Counted from the first letter of the stretch, positions 1 to 7,231 are shown. The stretch: DNA of 11,210 bases from Clostridia bacterium (GCA_017397695.1 JAFQIF010000209.1:1-11210), one strand, 5' to 3'. A program made the numbers and translations. The notes: generated by a model not told the origin, from the sequence alone.

Positions 1-1034
1 CGATCGACAAGGGCACCGGCGAGTTTGCCGACAATGGCCTGCGCTACGATCTCACGGTCCCGCTGGCGCGCTATTACGCCTGCAACAAGGAAAAGCTGCC
101 CTCTCCCTTTAAGGCGCTGCAGATGGGCAATGTCTACCGTGCGGATAACCCCCAGAAGGGCCGCTTCCGTCAGTTCACTCAGTGCGATATCGATATCCTG
201 GGCGACGACAGCAATCTGGCTGAAATCGAGCTGATCACGGCGACTGCGTCCATGCTCAGCCAGATCTTTGCCCAGATCAATATCTCCGGTTTCACCATTC
301 ACATTAACGATCGCCGCATGCTCAGCGCCGTGGCGCTGTGTGCGGGCTTCAATGAGGAAGACGTCGGGTCCGTGCTCATCAGCCTGGATAAGTTCGACAA
401 GATCGGTCTGGAGGGCATCGAAAAGGAACTGCTGGATAACGGCTATGCGGCTGAGACTGTTGAGAAGTATCTCTCTGTTTACCGCGCTGTGAAGGAAGGC
501 ATCACCATCGAGGAATTCTGCGCCGGTATTTCCGAGGATTACCTCGGCGCTGCTGTGAAGCAGAATCTTGCCGATATCATCGGCTGCGTGGCGCCGGTGC
601 TGGCCGAGGGCGTAAAGATCGTCTTTGATCCGACCCTCGTTCGCGGTATGGGCTATTACACCGGCCCGATCTTTGAGATCACCATGGACGGCTACAACTT
701 CTCTATCGCCGGCGGCGGCCGCTACGACAAGATGATCGGCAAGTTCTCCGGGCAGGACGTTGCAGCCAGCGGCTTCTCCATCGGCTTTGAGCGCATCGTT
801 ACCATCCTCAAGGATCACATGCAGGATGGCTATAAGCTCGCCGGCGAGCCGACCGCCTATCTCATCGGCAATCGCGTCTCTCTGGAGCGCAAGGCCGAGG
901 TACTCGCCACCGCGCGTAAGCTGCGTGAAGAGGGCGCGATCGTGACCGTGATGCCCATGGCCAAGAACATGAAGCATCAGATCGGCCTGCTGGAGGCCGA
1001 GGGCTACGTGAAGTTTGAAAAGATCTACGAGTAA
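1..1034 (+). CDS. hisS: Histidine--tRNA ligase (HisRS), 5'-truncated by the window edge
   Basis: Cytoplasmic class II aminoacyl-tRNA synthetase that charges tRNA-His. The reading frame is open from base 3 and gives 343 residues before TAA; the N-terminus with motif 1 lies outside the window. Seen in order: GLRYDLTVPLARYYA, the motif 2 loop YRADNPQKGRFRQFTQCDID, the histidine-specific block LVRGMGYYTGPIFEI, then GGGRYDKMIG and the motif 3 helix GFSIGFERI, followed by a short anticodon-binding domain. The wording of these motifs (LRYDLTVP, QCDID, RGMGYYTG instead of RGLDYYTG) is unlike the common E. coli/Bacillus type and closer, from memory, to a second HisRS subfamily found in actinobacteria and some Bacillota. 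The protein stops about 77 residues after motif 3, shorter than the usual ~90–100 residue C-domain. It is followed after 41 bases by the RseC-like gene. Identification is firm; subfamily assignment is inference. Confidence 0.95.
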   Translation, partial: IDKGTGEFADNGLRYDLTVPLARYYACNKEKLPSPFKALQMGNVYRADNPQKGRFRQFTQCDIDILGDDSNLAEIELITATASMLSQIFAQINISGFTIHINDRRMLSAVALCAGFNEEDVGSVLISLDKFDKIGLEGIEKELLDNGYAAETVEKYLSVYRAVKEGITIEEFCAGISEDYLGAAVKQNLADIIGCVAPVLAEGVKIVFDPTLVRGMGYYTGPIFEITMDGYNFSIAGGGRYDKMIGKFSGQDVAASGFSIGFERIVTILKDHMQDGYKLAGEPTAYLIGNRVSLERKAEVLATARKLREEGAIVTVMPMAKNMKHQIGLLEAEGYVKFEKIYE

Positions 1035-1075
1035 TCCGCCGTATAAGCGCGTATGTTAAGTCAAAGGAGCAGAGC

Positions 1076-1486
1076 ATGACCAATAAGGGGATTGTCAAGG
1101 AAGTCAATGGTGAAATGCTGACCGTCGTATTTGAGCGTCACGAGGCCTGCGGAGATTGTCACGCCTGCCACCTGGGCAGTACGGACTGCGCCAAGCATAC
1201 CATTACCATCAGAGGAAAGGCGGACGTGGGGGATCAGATTGTCGTGGAGATGGACGAGTCGCATGTGATGGCTGCGTCTGCCACTGCCTATATGATTCCG
1301 TTTGCAGGCTTTATGATCGGCATGATGGGCAGCTACGCCCTGAAGCTTTCTGAGCCACTGATGGCGCTTTGCGCGGTGGTGGGTACGGCCTGCGCGTATC
1401 TGGTCATGCGCGTGCTGGATCCGGTTCTTTCCAAGGGACGCTGGGAGCACAAGATTGTTTCTGTCAGCAAGCCTGAGAGCAAGTGA
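1076..1486 (+). CDS. RseC/MucC-family (SoxR-reducing system) membrane protein
   Basis: A 136-residue protein with an N-terminal soluble part carrying cysteines C25, C28, C31 and C38 (CGDCHAC, then C seven residues later), followed by two predicted membrane helices at about 66–89 and 94–112 and a short basic tail. This layout (G-V start, beta-rich head with a Cys cluster, two-helix hairpin) is that of RseC/MucC proteins, which in proteobacteria take part in reducing SoxR or modulating RseA/sigma-E; in Bacillota the role is not settled. The start ATG has AAGGAG six bases upstream. It sits 41 bases after hisS and 23 bases before trxA, suggesting co-transcription; the pairing with thioredoxin fits a redox role, possibly of the Cys cluster, but this is inference. 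No E. coli-like SoxR or Rnf genes are visible here. Confidence 0.85.
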   Translation: MTNKGIVKEVNGEMLTVVFERHEACGDCHACHLGSTDCAKHTITIRGKADVGDQIVVEMDESHVMAASATAYMIPFAGFMIGMMGSYALKLSEPLMALCAVVGTACAYLVMRVLDPVLSKGRWEHKIVSVSKPESK

Positions 1487-1509
1487 AAAGATTCAAGGAG
1501 GAGACGACA

Positions 1510-1824
1510 ATGGCACAGCATTTCAATGCGGCGTCTTTTGAACAGGCGATCGCCGGCGAGCAGCCGGTGCTTGTGGATTTCTGGGCAACCTGGTGCGGCC
1601 CGTGCCGCATGATCGCACCGGTGATCGAGGAGATTGTCGCCGATTTTGAGGGCAGGGCGATCGTGGGTAAGGTTGACGTTGACGAGGAACCGGGCCTGGC
1701 TCAGCGCTTCGGTGTGATGAGCATACCGACGCTGATCGTTCTCAAGGGCGGTAAGGTGGTTGAACAGGCCGTCGGCGCGCGCGGCAAGGCTGATGTGGCG
1801 GCGATGCTCAGCCGTCATCTGTAA
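1510..1824 (+). CDS. trxA: Thioredoxin
   Basis: Cytoplasmic disulfide reductase of 104 residues, the normal length for bacterial thioredoxin. Visible signatures are [11 protein letters not shown] with the redox pair C29/C32, the buried aspartate D23, and the cis-proline loop SIPT with P73, ending in a normal C-terminal helix. I chose ATG 1510 because AGGAGG at 1496–1501 lies eight bases upstream; an in-frame GTG at 1483 would overlap the rseC-like stop and has no comparable ribosome binding site. It is the last gene of the hisS–rseC–trxA group and is followed by an intrinsic terminator. Electrons would come from thioredoxin reductase encoded elsewhere. Confidence 0.97.
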   Translation: MAQHFNAASFEQAIAGEQPVLVDFWATWCGPCRMIAPVIEEIVADFEGRAIVGKVDVDEEPGLAQRFGVMSIPTLIVLKGGKVVEQAVGARGKADVAAMLSRHL

Positions 1825-1844
1825 GCAGAATATCTGAAGAAAAG

Positions 1845-1875
1845 GTATCCGGATTCAGATTCGGATGCTCTTTTT
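1845..1875 (+). terminator. Intrinsic terminator after trxA
   Basis: Seven-pair stem GTATCCG (1845–1851) with CGGATGC (1862–1868), one of the pairs G·U, a ten-base loop, then TCTTTTT ending at 1875. It lies 20 bases past the trxA stop and closes the hisS–rseC–trxA unit. Confidence 0.8.
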
Positions 1876-1970
1876 ATATGCGTGAAAAATGCTTATGCGT
1901 ATGCTAATGGCATCTGGCGGAAATCTCTTGAGACTGCGCGTATTCATCCATGAATTCTGCCGGAATGCAG

Positions 1971-1997
1971 CGTGATAAATGGTAATGAAATATCACG
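1971..1997. repeat. Small inverted repeat in the trxA–rnj gap
   Basis: Perfect seven-base arms CGTGATA (1971–1977) and TATCACG (1991–1997) separated by 13 bases. It lies about 90 bases upstream of the rnj promoter. It could be a hairpin or a regulator binding site; nothing decides between them. The rest of 1876–2059 is AT-rich and I see no gene in it. Confidence 0.4.
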
Positions 1998-2059
1998 GAA
2001 TTTATGTGAAAAGACAAAAGAGTTTTGTGAAAAAATGAACGCTGCGGCACAGGTTTCTC

Positions 2060-2088
2060 TTTAAAATGGATAAGAGATATGCTATAAT
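2060..2088 (+). promoter_or_regulatory. Sigma-A-type promoter for rnj
   Basis: TTTAAA at 2060–2065, a 17-base spacer, and TATAAT at 2083–2088 preceded by TGC, i.e. an extended -10. A second perfect TATAAT at 2098–2103 (with no good -35) lies just downstream. Predicted transcript start is near 2095, giving a leader of about 125 bases before the rnj start codon. Confidence 0.75.
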
Positions 2089-2104
2089 GAATCTGATTAT
2101 AATG

Positions 2105-2160
2105 AGATACTGGGTGCATCGTTTTTGTGTCTTTTCAAAGTATCTGGCACACCGTGCAGA
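2105..2160 (+). promoter_or_regulatory. Structured 5' leader of rnj
   Basis: The leader can form AGATAC (2105–2110) with GTATCT (2140–2145), and, partly competing with it, a hairpin GCAC/GTGC (2147–2150 with 2154–2157, loop ACC) extended by TCT/AGA across a bulged G. No known riboswitch is recognised. The overlap of the two helices at 2143–2145 is seen; any regulatory function is inference. Confidence 0.35.
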
Positions 2161-2219
2161 TGACTTTTGAAACATATTAGGTTTTATTCAAATACGGAAT
2201 GAGAGGAGGATGGAAAGAC

Positions 2220-3872
2220 ATGGCGAAGTTGAGAATCATCCCGCTGGGTGGAATCGGCGAGATCGGTAAGAATATGACCGCTTTTGAGTACGGGGACGAC
2301 GTGATCGTAGTCGACTGTGGTTCTATTTTTCCCCGACAGGACATGCTGGGCATTGATCTGGTGATTCCCGACATTACCTATCTGACGAACAACCGCGAAC
2401 GCGTGCGTGCCTATCTGTTCACGCACGGACATGAGGATCATATCGGTGCAGTACCGTATGTATTTCCGCATGTGCCCGCGCCGGCCTATGGCACGAAGCT
2501 GACCTGCGCGCTCATACGCGGCAAACTGACGGAGCATAATATCTCCGGCATCCATCTGAACGTGATCAAGCCGAGAGACACCGTAAAGATCGGCGCATTT
2601 TCCGTTCAGTTTATGAAGGTGAGCCATTCCATCGCAGGTGCGGTAGCCATGGCGATTACCTGCCCTGCCGGCACCGTGATCGTGACGGGCGATTTTAAGA
2701 TCGACTATACGCCCATCGACGGAGAAGTGACGGATCTGGGTATGATGGCGGAGTGGGGCAACCGCGGCGTGCTCGCGCTCTTGGCAGACTCCACGAACGT
2801 GGAGCGTCCCGGCTATACGATGAGCGAAAAGAAGATCGCCGAGACATTCCATGGACTGTTCAAGGATGCAAAGAAGCGTATCATCATCGCGATGTTTGCC
2901 TCCAATCTTCACCGCATTCAGCAGGTGGTGGATTTGTGTGTGGAGTTTGGGCGCAAGATCTGCTTTGTCGGCCGCAGCATGGTGAACGTGACCAAGCTGG
3001 CGATGGAGATTGGTGAGCTCAAGATTCCGCCCGAGGTGCTGGTCGAGGTCAGCGATCTGGATTGCTATGAGGATCATGAGATTCTGGTCATGACCACGGG
3101 CAGCCAGGGCGAACCGATGAGCGGCCTGACCCGCATGGCCAACAGCGAACACAGAAAGCTGCAGATCCGTGAAGGCGATATGGTGATTATCTCTGCGACC
3201 CCGATTCCGGGCAACGAGATCATGGTTTCCCGCATCATCGACCAGCTGTACCGCATTGGCGCGAACGTCGTATATAACCGCATTGCGGATGTGCATGTTT
3301 CCGGCCACGCCTGCCAGGAGGAACTCAAGCTTATTCAGGCGCTGGTGCGTCCGAAGTACTTCATCCCGGTTCACGGCGAATACAGAATGCTGCAGCGCCA
3401 TGCGGCGATTGCGACGGCGATGGGCATGCCACAGGACAATGCGATCATTTTGGAGCTTGGCCAGGCGCTGGAGCTGTCTGAGGATGAGGCGAGCATTACC
3501 GGTCCGATTCCGACAGGCTCTGTGATGATCGACGGCCTGGGCGTGGGCGACGTGGGCAACGTGGTGCTTCGCGACCGCAAGCATCTTTCGCAGGATGGCT
3601 TGATCATTGTGGTCGTGGGTGTGAGCAAGGAAACTGGCCAGCTGACGTCCGGCCCCGAGCTGATTTCCCGCGGCTTTGTGTACGTGCGCGAGAATGAGGA
3701 ACTCATTTCCGGCGCGCGCAGCGTGGCGATGGATGTGCTCTCGCGCTATGACCGCATTGAGCAGAGCGACTGGACGAGCATCAAGAACGGCATCAAGGAC
3801 GAGATGCATACGTACCTGCTCAATCAGATCAAGCGCAATCCGATGATCCTGCCGATCATCATGGAAACCTGA
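2220..3872 (+). CDS. rnj: Ribonuclease J
   Basis: Metallo-beta-lactamase/beta-CASP ribonuclease, with 5'-3' exonuclease and endonuclease activity on mRNA and rRNA precursors in this family. The 550-residue product has the usual RNase J length: beta-lactamase core with PLGGIGEIGKNMT (8–20), the zinc motif HGHEDH (69–74), third-motif His H136 and GDFKID with D158; then beta-CASP segments (TNVERPGYT, MFASNLHRIQQV), HVSGHACQEEL, PVHGEYRML, and the C-terminal domain ending PMILPIIMET. ATG 2220 is chosen because AGGAGG (2204–2209) precedes it; an upstream in-frame ATG at 2199 overlaps nothing useful and lacks a site. One oddity: the block after H136 reads HSIAGA where RNase J proteins I know have HSIPD. 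It has its own promoter and leader, and is followed after 183 bases by a ylbF-like gene. RNase J1/J2 subtype cannot be told. Confidence 0.96.
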   Translation: MAKLRIIPLGGIGEIGKNMTAFEYGDDVIVVDCGSIFPRQDMLGIDLVIPDITYLTNNRERVRAYLFTHGHEDHIGAVPYVFPHVPAPAYGTKLTCALIRGKLTEHNISGIHLNVIKPRDTVKIGAFSVQFMKVSHSIAGAVAMAITCPAGTVIVTGDFKIDYTPIDGEVTDLGMMAEWGNRGVLALLADSTNVERPGYTMSEKKIAETFHGLFKDAKKRIIIAMFASNLHRIQQVVDLCVEFGRKICFVGRSMVNVTKLAMEIGELKIPPEVLVEVSDLDCYEDHEILVMTTGSQGEPMSGLTRMANSEHRKLQIREGDMVIISATPIPGNEIMVSRIIDQLYRIGANVVYNRIADVHVSGHACQEELKLIQALVRPKYFIPVHGEYRMLQRHAAIATAMGMPQDNAIILELGQALELSEDEASITGPIPTGSVMIDGLGVGDVGNVVLRDRKHLSQDGLIIVVVGVSKETGQLTSGPELISRGFVYVRENEELISGARSVAMDVLSRYDRIEQSDWTSIKNGIKDEMHTYLLNQIKRNPMILPIIMET

Positions 3873-4055
3873 GCGCCCGGCAAGCACCGCGGTTTCTGAC
3901 AGGAAATTAAAAAGGGTTGTTCTTTGACGAACGAGGCCGCCGGCGCCTTGCCGAACGCTGTTTCGCGAAGCGCAACAGGGACCGCGTCTGTTCGGACGGA
4001 AACATGAATTGGTTTGTGTTTCTGAAGAATTTTGATTTTCAAGAAGGTTTTTGCA

Positions 4056-4409
4056 ATGAACATTTATGATACCGCGCATCGTCTCGCTTCGGAAATCCGC
4101 ATGAGCGACGAGTGTGTGCGCCTGCGCGAGCTGCGCGAACGCGCTTACGCAGACAATACCAACCGCGTACTGCTGGATGAATACAAGCGCCTGCAGGTAC
4201 AGCTTCAGATGAGCATGGTCGGCGCAGCTGGTCAGATGCCCAGCGAGGATATGCAGCGCTTCCAGCAGCTGGCGTCCCTGCTGTACATGAACAGCGACGT
4301 GCAGGCATACCTGATGGCGGAAATGCAGATGCAGAAGACGTTGGCCGACGTATTCAAGATCCTGACAGAGGCAGCCGGCGTGAGCTTTGATCTGCCGGAT
4401 CACGCGTAA
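4056..4409 (+). CDS. YlbF/YmcA-family protein
   Basis: A 117-residue, all-helical, Met- and Gln-rich protein of the YlbF/YmcA (Com_YlbF, DUF964) family. The pattern seen is an N-terminal helix with AHRLASEIRMSDECVRLRE, a middle YKRLQVQLQM helix and a C-terminal LYMNSDVQAYLMAEMQMQK helix, which matches the family. In B. subtilis YlbF, YmcA and YaaT form the Y-complex that steers RNase Y in mRNA maturation and affects competence, sporulation and biofilm formation. I chose ATG 4056 with AAGAAGG (4041–4047) eight bases upstream; an in-frame TTG at 4032 has no such site. It lies downstream of the RNase J gene and 16 bases before mltG, so it is probably the first gene of a ylbF–mltG–U32 operon. Which member of the family it is cannot be decided here. 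Confidence 0.85.
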   Translation: MNIYDTAHRLASEIRMSDECVRLRELRERAYADNTNRVLLDEYKRLQVQLQMSMVGAAGQMPSEDMQRFQQLASLLYMNSDVQAYLMAEMQMQKTLADVFKILTEAAGVSFDLPDHA

Positions 4410-4425
4410 CTGGAGGAAAGAAGAT

Positions 4426-5622
4426 TTGGCGAAGAAAAAAAAGCGCAGCGGCAGTCTGACGGAGCGCGAGCTCCACGAGCGTCGCCGCTACGGTTTCTTC
4501 TGGTATGACTGGCTGTGGCGCGTCGTCCGTCCGGTGCTGGTGTTTCTGGCGTCGTTTGTGATCGTCTGCGGCCTGATCTACACCGGGTACACGAGGATCG
4601 ACGCGATGTTCTTTGCGCCGGTCGACGCCAAAGATACGAGCATGGTGGAGTTTGAGGTAGCTTCGGGCAGTTCGCTGTCCTCGGTTTCCAGGAAGCTGGA
4701 AGAAGCCGGTCTCATTCATAATCATTCTGTCTTTAAGTACATGGCCGATTTCATGGGCATGGGCCAGAAGATCCAGAGCGGCGATTATGAGCTGAGCCGC
4801 TCCATGTCTGCCACGGATATTCTCGATGAGCTGGTCTCCGGCGACGGCAAGCCGCTGACGACGAAGATCACGATCATCCCCGGCTGGACGGCAGAAAACA
4901 TCGCGTCCTATCTGTTGGAGCTGGATGTGCTGGACAGCGAAGAGGAGTTCCTCTCCCTGTGCAAGACGGGTGAAAGCTACAGCGGCTACTACTTTATTGA
5001 GGAAATCCTCAAGACGGCTGATCATGGCGACCGCCTGTATGTGCTGGAGGGCTATCTCTCGCCCAATACCTACGAGATCTATACCAATTCCAGCGCGGAT
5101 ACGATCATCAAGCGCCTGCTTTCGCAGGCAGAGGCGGCGTATTCGATCAGCTACGACGAGCGCGCGCAGGAACTGGGCATGACGATGGATGAAGTCTTCA
5201 CGCTGGCTTCGATGATCGAAAAGGAAGCCAAGACAGCAGACTTCGCCAGGGTCAGCGCTGTGTTCCATAACCGCCTCAAGAAGGGCATGACGCTCGGTTC
5301 GGACGTTACGGTCAAGTATGTCTCCGGCAGCGAAAAGATGTATCTGTCCTCGGGCGATCTGGACGTGGACTCTCCGTATAACACCTACAAGCGCAAGGGG
5401 CTGCCCGTCGGCCCGATCTGTAACCCGTCGATGGGCGCGGTGGTGGCGGCGCTCTATCCGGATGAACAGTATGTGGCGCAGAAGTACCTGTACTTCTGTT
5501 CGAAGGATCCGGATTCCGGTGAGCTGTACTTCTCCAAAACACAGGAGGAGCATGATGCAGCCGTGGCGATGTATCGCCCGCTGTGGGAGGAATATGACAG
5601 AAGCCGTGGCCTGAGCCAGTAA
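4426..5622 (+). CDS. mltG: Endolytic murein transglycosylase MltG (YceG-like)
   Basis: Membrane-anchored lytic transglycosylase that cuts nascent peptidoglycan strands outside the membrane and sets glycan length. The 398-residue product has a basic cytoplasmic tail (residues 1–35, KKKK and RRR clusters), one membrane helix at about 36–53, a LysM-like segment (VASGSSLSSVSRKLEEAGLI), and the YceG catalytic domain with LEGYLSPNTYEI, the catalytic ASMIEKEA block (EKE at 265–267), VFHNRL, SPYNTYKRKGLPVGPICNP and a final LYFCSKD…F strand. The start is most likely TTG 4426, with GGAGG (4412–4416) nine bases upstream; ATG 4387 in the same frame would overlap ylbF and has no site. The cytoplasmic extension is longer than in E. 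coli MltG. It is followed after 19 bases by the U32 gene, as mltG (yrrL) is near yrrN/yrrO in Bacillus. Confidence 0.95.
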   Translation: MAKKKKRSGSLTERELHERRRYGFFWYDWLWRVVRPVLVFLASFVIVCGLIYTGYTRIDAMFFAPVDAKDTSMVEFEVASGSSLSSVSRKLEEAGLIHNHSVFKYMADFMGMGQKIQSGDYELSRSMSATDILDELVSGDGKPLTTKITIIPGWTAENIASYLLELDVLDSEEEFLSLCKTGESYSGYYFIEEILKTADHGDRLYVLEGYLSPNTYEIYTNSSADTIIKRLLSQAEAAYSISYDERAQELGMTMDEVFTLASMIEKEAKTADFARVSAVFHNRLKKGMTLGSDVTVKYVSGSEKMYLSSGDLDVDSPYNTYKRKGLPVGPICNPSMGAVVAALYPDEQYVAQKYLYFCSKDPDSGELYFSKTQEEHDAAVAMYRPLWEEYDRSRGLSQ

Positions 5623-5641
5623 TCCAAAGGGGAAGAATTTC

Positions 5642-6877
5642 ATGAAGAATATGCCGACGCTGCTCGCTCCTGCGGGCAGCATGAGGCCCTTTATGACGGC
5701 GCTGCGCTTTGGCGCAGACGCCGTTTATTGTGGGGCGAAGCAATACGGCCTGCGCGCGCAGGCGAATAACTTTGATGAAAAACAGCTGGCCGAGGCTGTG
5801 CGCCTGGCGCATGAGGCGGGCGCGAAGGTGAATCTCACGCTCAATATTTTTGCGTTCGACGGCGATCTGACCGGCATGGTGAAGACCGCGCAGATGGCCA
5901 GAGAAACCGGCGTGGATGCTGTGATCGTATCCGATCTCGGCGCGATTGCGCGCATCGGCCGCGAGGTGCCGGGGTTGGATATCCACGTGAGCACTCAGGC
6001 GAACGCAACCAACAGCGAAACGGCGCGGGTATATCGATCACTGGGCGCAAAGCGCGTTGTGTTGGCGAGAGAAATGACATTTGAGCAGATCGAAGCCATG
6101 GCACGCGAGCTGGGGGATGAGATTGAGCTGGAGTCTTTCATTCACGGCGCGGTATGCATGTCGCATTCCGGGCGCTGCATGCTCTCCAGCTTTCTCAACG
6201 GGCGCAGCGGCAACCGCGGCGCGTGTTCCCAGCCCTGCCGTTGGACGTATTCGCTGGTAGAGCGCACAAGACCCGACGAGCCAATGCCCATCGAGGAAGA
6301 CAGCCGGGGCACAGCGATTCTGTCCAGCCGGGATATGTGCATGATGGACCACCTGCCGCGGCTGATGGAGAGTGGCGTGTGCTGCTTTAAGATCGAGGGC
6401 CGCATGAAAAACGAGTTGTACATCGGCACGGTTGTGGGTGCGTACAGGCGCGCAATGGACGCATATGCGGCGGATCCCAAGGCGTATGCGGAGAATGAGG
6501 CGCTGAGGAAGCAGCTGAGAAGTGAACTGGACATGATCAGCCACAGGGTGTATGATACGGGCTTCTATTTCGGGCAGCCGGAGGTTGCCGGCGAGGCGGT
6601 CGGCACGCAGCAGGCAGCGGAGTACATGGGCTATGTGGTGGATGTAAGCGGCGGCGAAGCGCTGGTGGAGATGAAGAACAGGTTTTTCGTTGGCGATGAG
6701 CTGGAGACGGTGACGCCCAAGGGAAGCGAAAAGCTGATCGTGGAGGATATCGTGGTAGACGCGACGGGCGAACATGTAGGCGTTGTGAATGTGCCGAATA
6801 CGCTGGTGCGGATTTCCTGCGGCGGAAAGCTTGCCAAGGGTGATATGCTCCGCGGACCCGTAAGAAACAGAGCTTAA
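5642..6877 (+). CDS. U32-family protein, probable tRNA U34 (or rRNA) hydroxylase
   Basis: A 411-residue protein of the 'peptidase U32' family. Members studied are RNA or quinone hydroxylation factors: TrhP/YrrO-type enzymes make 5-hydroxyuridine at tRNA position 34 using prephenate, and RlhA hydroxylates 23S rRNA. The N-terminal TIM-barrel-like part starts LLAPAGSMRPFMTALRFGADAVYCG; the family signature ESFIHGAVCMSHSGRC… is followed by NRGACSQPCRW, giving cysteines C172, C179, C195 and C199, likely metal or Fe–S ligands, and then FKIEGRMKNELY. A C-terminal beta domain (about 325–411) completes the long form. Start ATG 5642 has AAAGGGG nine bases upstream. The position directly after mltG is that of the Bacillus yrr cluster, favouring the TrhP group over RlhA. 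Old annotations as a collagenase-type protease are probably wrong for this protein. Substrate choice remains inference. Confidence 0.88.
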   Translation: MKNMPTLLAPAGSMRPFMTALRFGADAVYCGAKQYGLRAQANNFDEKQLAEAVRLAHEAGAKVNLTLNIFAFDGDLTGMVKTAQMARETGVDAVIVSDLGAIARIGREVPGLDIHVSTQANATNSETARVYRSLGAKRVVLAREMTFEQIEAMARELGDEIELESFIHGAVCMSHSGRCMLSSFLNGRSGNRGACSQPCRWTYSLVERTRPDEPMPIEEDSRGTAILSSRDMCMMDHLPRLMESGVCCFKIEGRMKNELYIGTVVGAYRRAMDAYAADPKAYAENEALRKQLRSELDMISHRVYDTGFYFGQPEVAGEAVGTQQAAEYMGYVVDVSGGEALVEMKNRFFVGDELETVTPKGSEKLIVEDIVVDATGEHVGVVNVPNTLVRISCGGKLAKGDMLRGPVRNRA

Positions 6878-6903
6878 AACCGGCGTGAAGCGAAGAAGGG
6901 AGT

Positions 6904-6924
6904 TTGAGGGATGAAATCCCTCAA
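6904..6924 (+). repeat. Perfect hairpin within the left arm
   Basis: TTGAGGGAT (6904–6912), loop GAA, ATCCCTCAA (6916–6924): nine perfect pairs, 27 bases past the U32 stop. No T-tract follows, so a standard intrinsic terminator is not supported; it may stabilise the 3' end of the mltG operon transcript. The equivalent place in the right arm is degenerate. Confidence 0.6.
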
Positions 6925-7118
6925 GCGGGTCTGAGCGGCAGTCCAGTGTACCCCAAGCGCGGAGCGCCAGAGAAAAAAGAATCGGAGCGGAGCCGAAGGC
7001 GACAATTACGATTCTGATATACTTCGAAAAAATCTTGCAAAAAACACGGAGATTCTTTCAGACTGCACAGGAATCTCAATAGTCGCCTTTGGCTCCGCTG
7101 AGATTCTTGCTCATGGGC

Positions 7119-7202
7119 GCTTCGCGCATAGATTACGTTAGAGCTGCCGGCCTAAAACCCGCCAAGGGACTTCGCCATTGACCCCATTTTTGCTTCGCGC
7201 AT
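7119..7202. repeat. Direct 11-base repeat GCTTCGCGCAT
   Basis: GCTTCGCGCAT occurs at 7119–7129 and again at 7192–7202. The first copy pairs with the left arm (6957–6968); the second marks the outer right edge of the palindrome, so the right arm itself may be bordered by this motif. Confidence 0.55.
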
Positions 7203-7231
7203 GTATAAGATTCATTTAAGGAGGTGCCCAT

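Larger units (their letters stand above)
6885..7202. repeat. Giant imperfect palindrome (inverted duplication) filling the intergenic gap
   Basis: The region between the U32 gene and recD2 folds back on itself around base ~7042. Matched blocks, left with right: TCCCT 6917–6921 with 7165–7169; GCGGGT 6925–6930 with 7157–7162; CGGCAG 6936–6941 with 7144–7149; GCGCGGAGCGCC 6957–6968 with 7116–7127 (11/12); 6979–7003 with 7082–7106 (22/25); GATTC 7010–7014 with 7071–7075; GAAA 7026–7029 with 7056–7059; AATC 7031–7034 with 7051–7054. Start-plus-end sums stay at 14084–14087, so this is a single symmetrical structure and not scattered matches. A weaker match GCGAAG 6890–6895 with 7193–7198 extends it outward. 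The gap holds no convincing gene. It could be a foldback/MITE-like element, a head-to-head duplication of a ~140-base repeat unit, or a transcribed long hairpin. Confidence 0.85.

Noticed and set aside
1904..2119. A 71-residue minus-strand frame in the trxA–rnj gap
   Set aside because: No recognisable domain or ribosome binding site, and it overlaps the rnj promoter; the region is AT-rich and looks regulatory.
3873..4055. Terminator or small RNA between rnj and the ylbF-like gene
   Set aside because: CGGCAAG (3878–3884) pairs with CTTGCCG (3947–3953) but 62 bases apart, and the short hairpins around 3956–3999 lack a T-tract. A TTGACG at 3924 has no matching -10. Nothing firm can be called.
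2184..4403. A 739-residue open frame on the - strand opposite rnj and the ylbF-like gene
   Set aside because: It is a by-product of GC-rich codons in the + genes: low-complexity His/Arg/Ala-rich translation, no ribosome binding site, no family resemblance, while the + strand frames are clear RNase J and YlbF-family proteins.
5642..6877. Collagenase-type protease
   Set aside because: The U32 name comes from early protease reports; the Cys-rich signature and the neighbourhood fit the RNA hydroxylase branch, and no protease catalytic set is recognisable.
6885..7202. CRISPR array or tandem repeat array
   Set aside because: The repeats are inverted about one axis, not regularly spaced direct repeats with unique spacers.
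7178..7209. Promoter for recD2 at the right edge of the palindrome
   Set aside because: TTGACC and TATAAG are individually good, but the 20-base spacer is too long for a confident sigma-A promoter.
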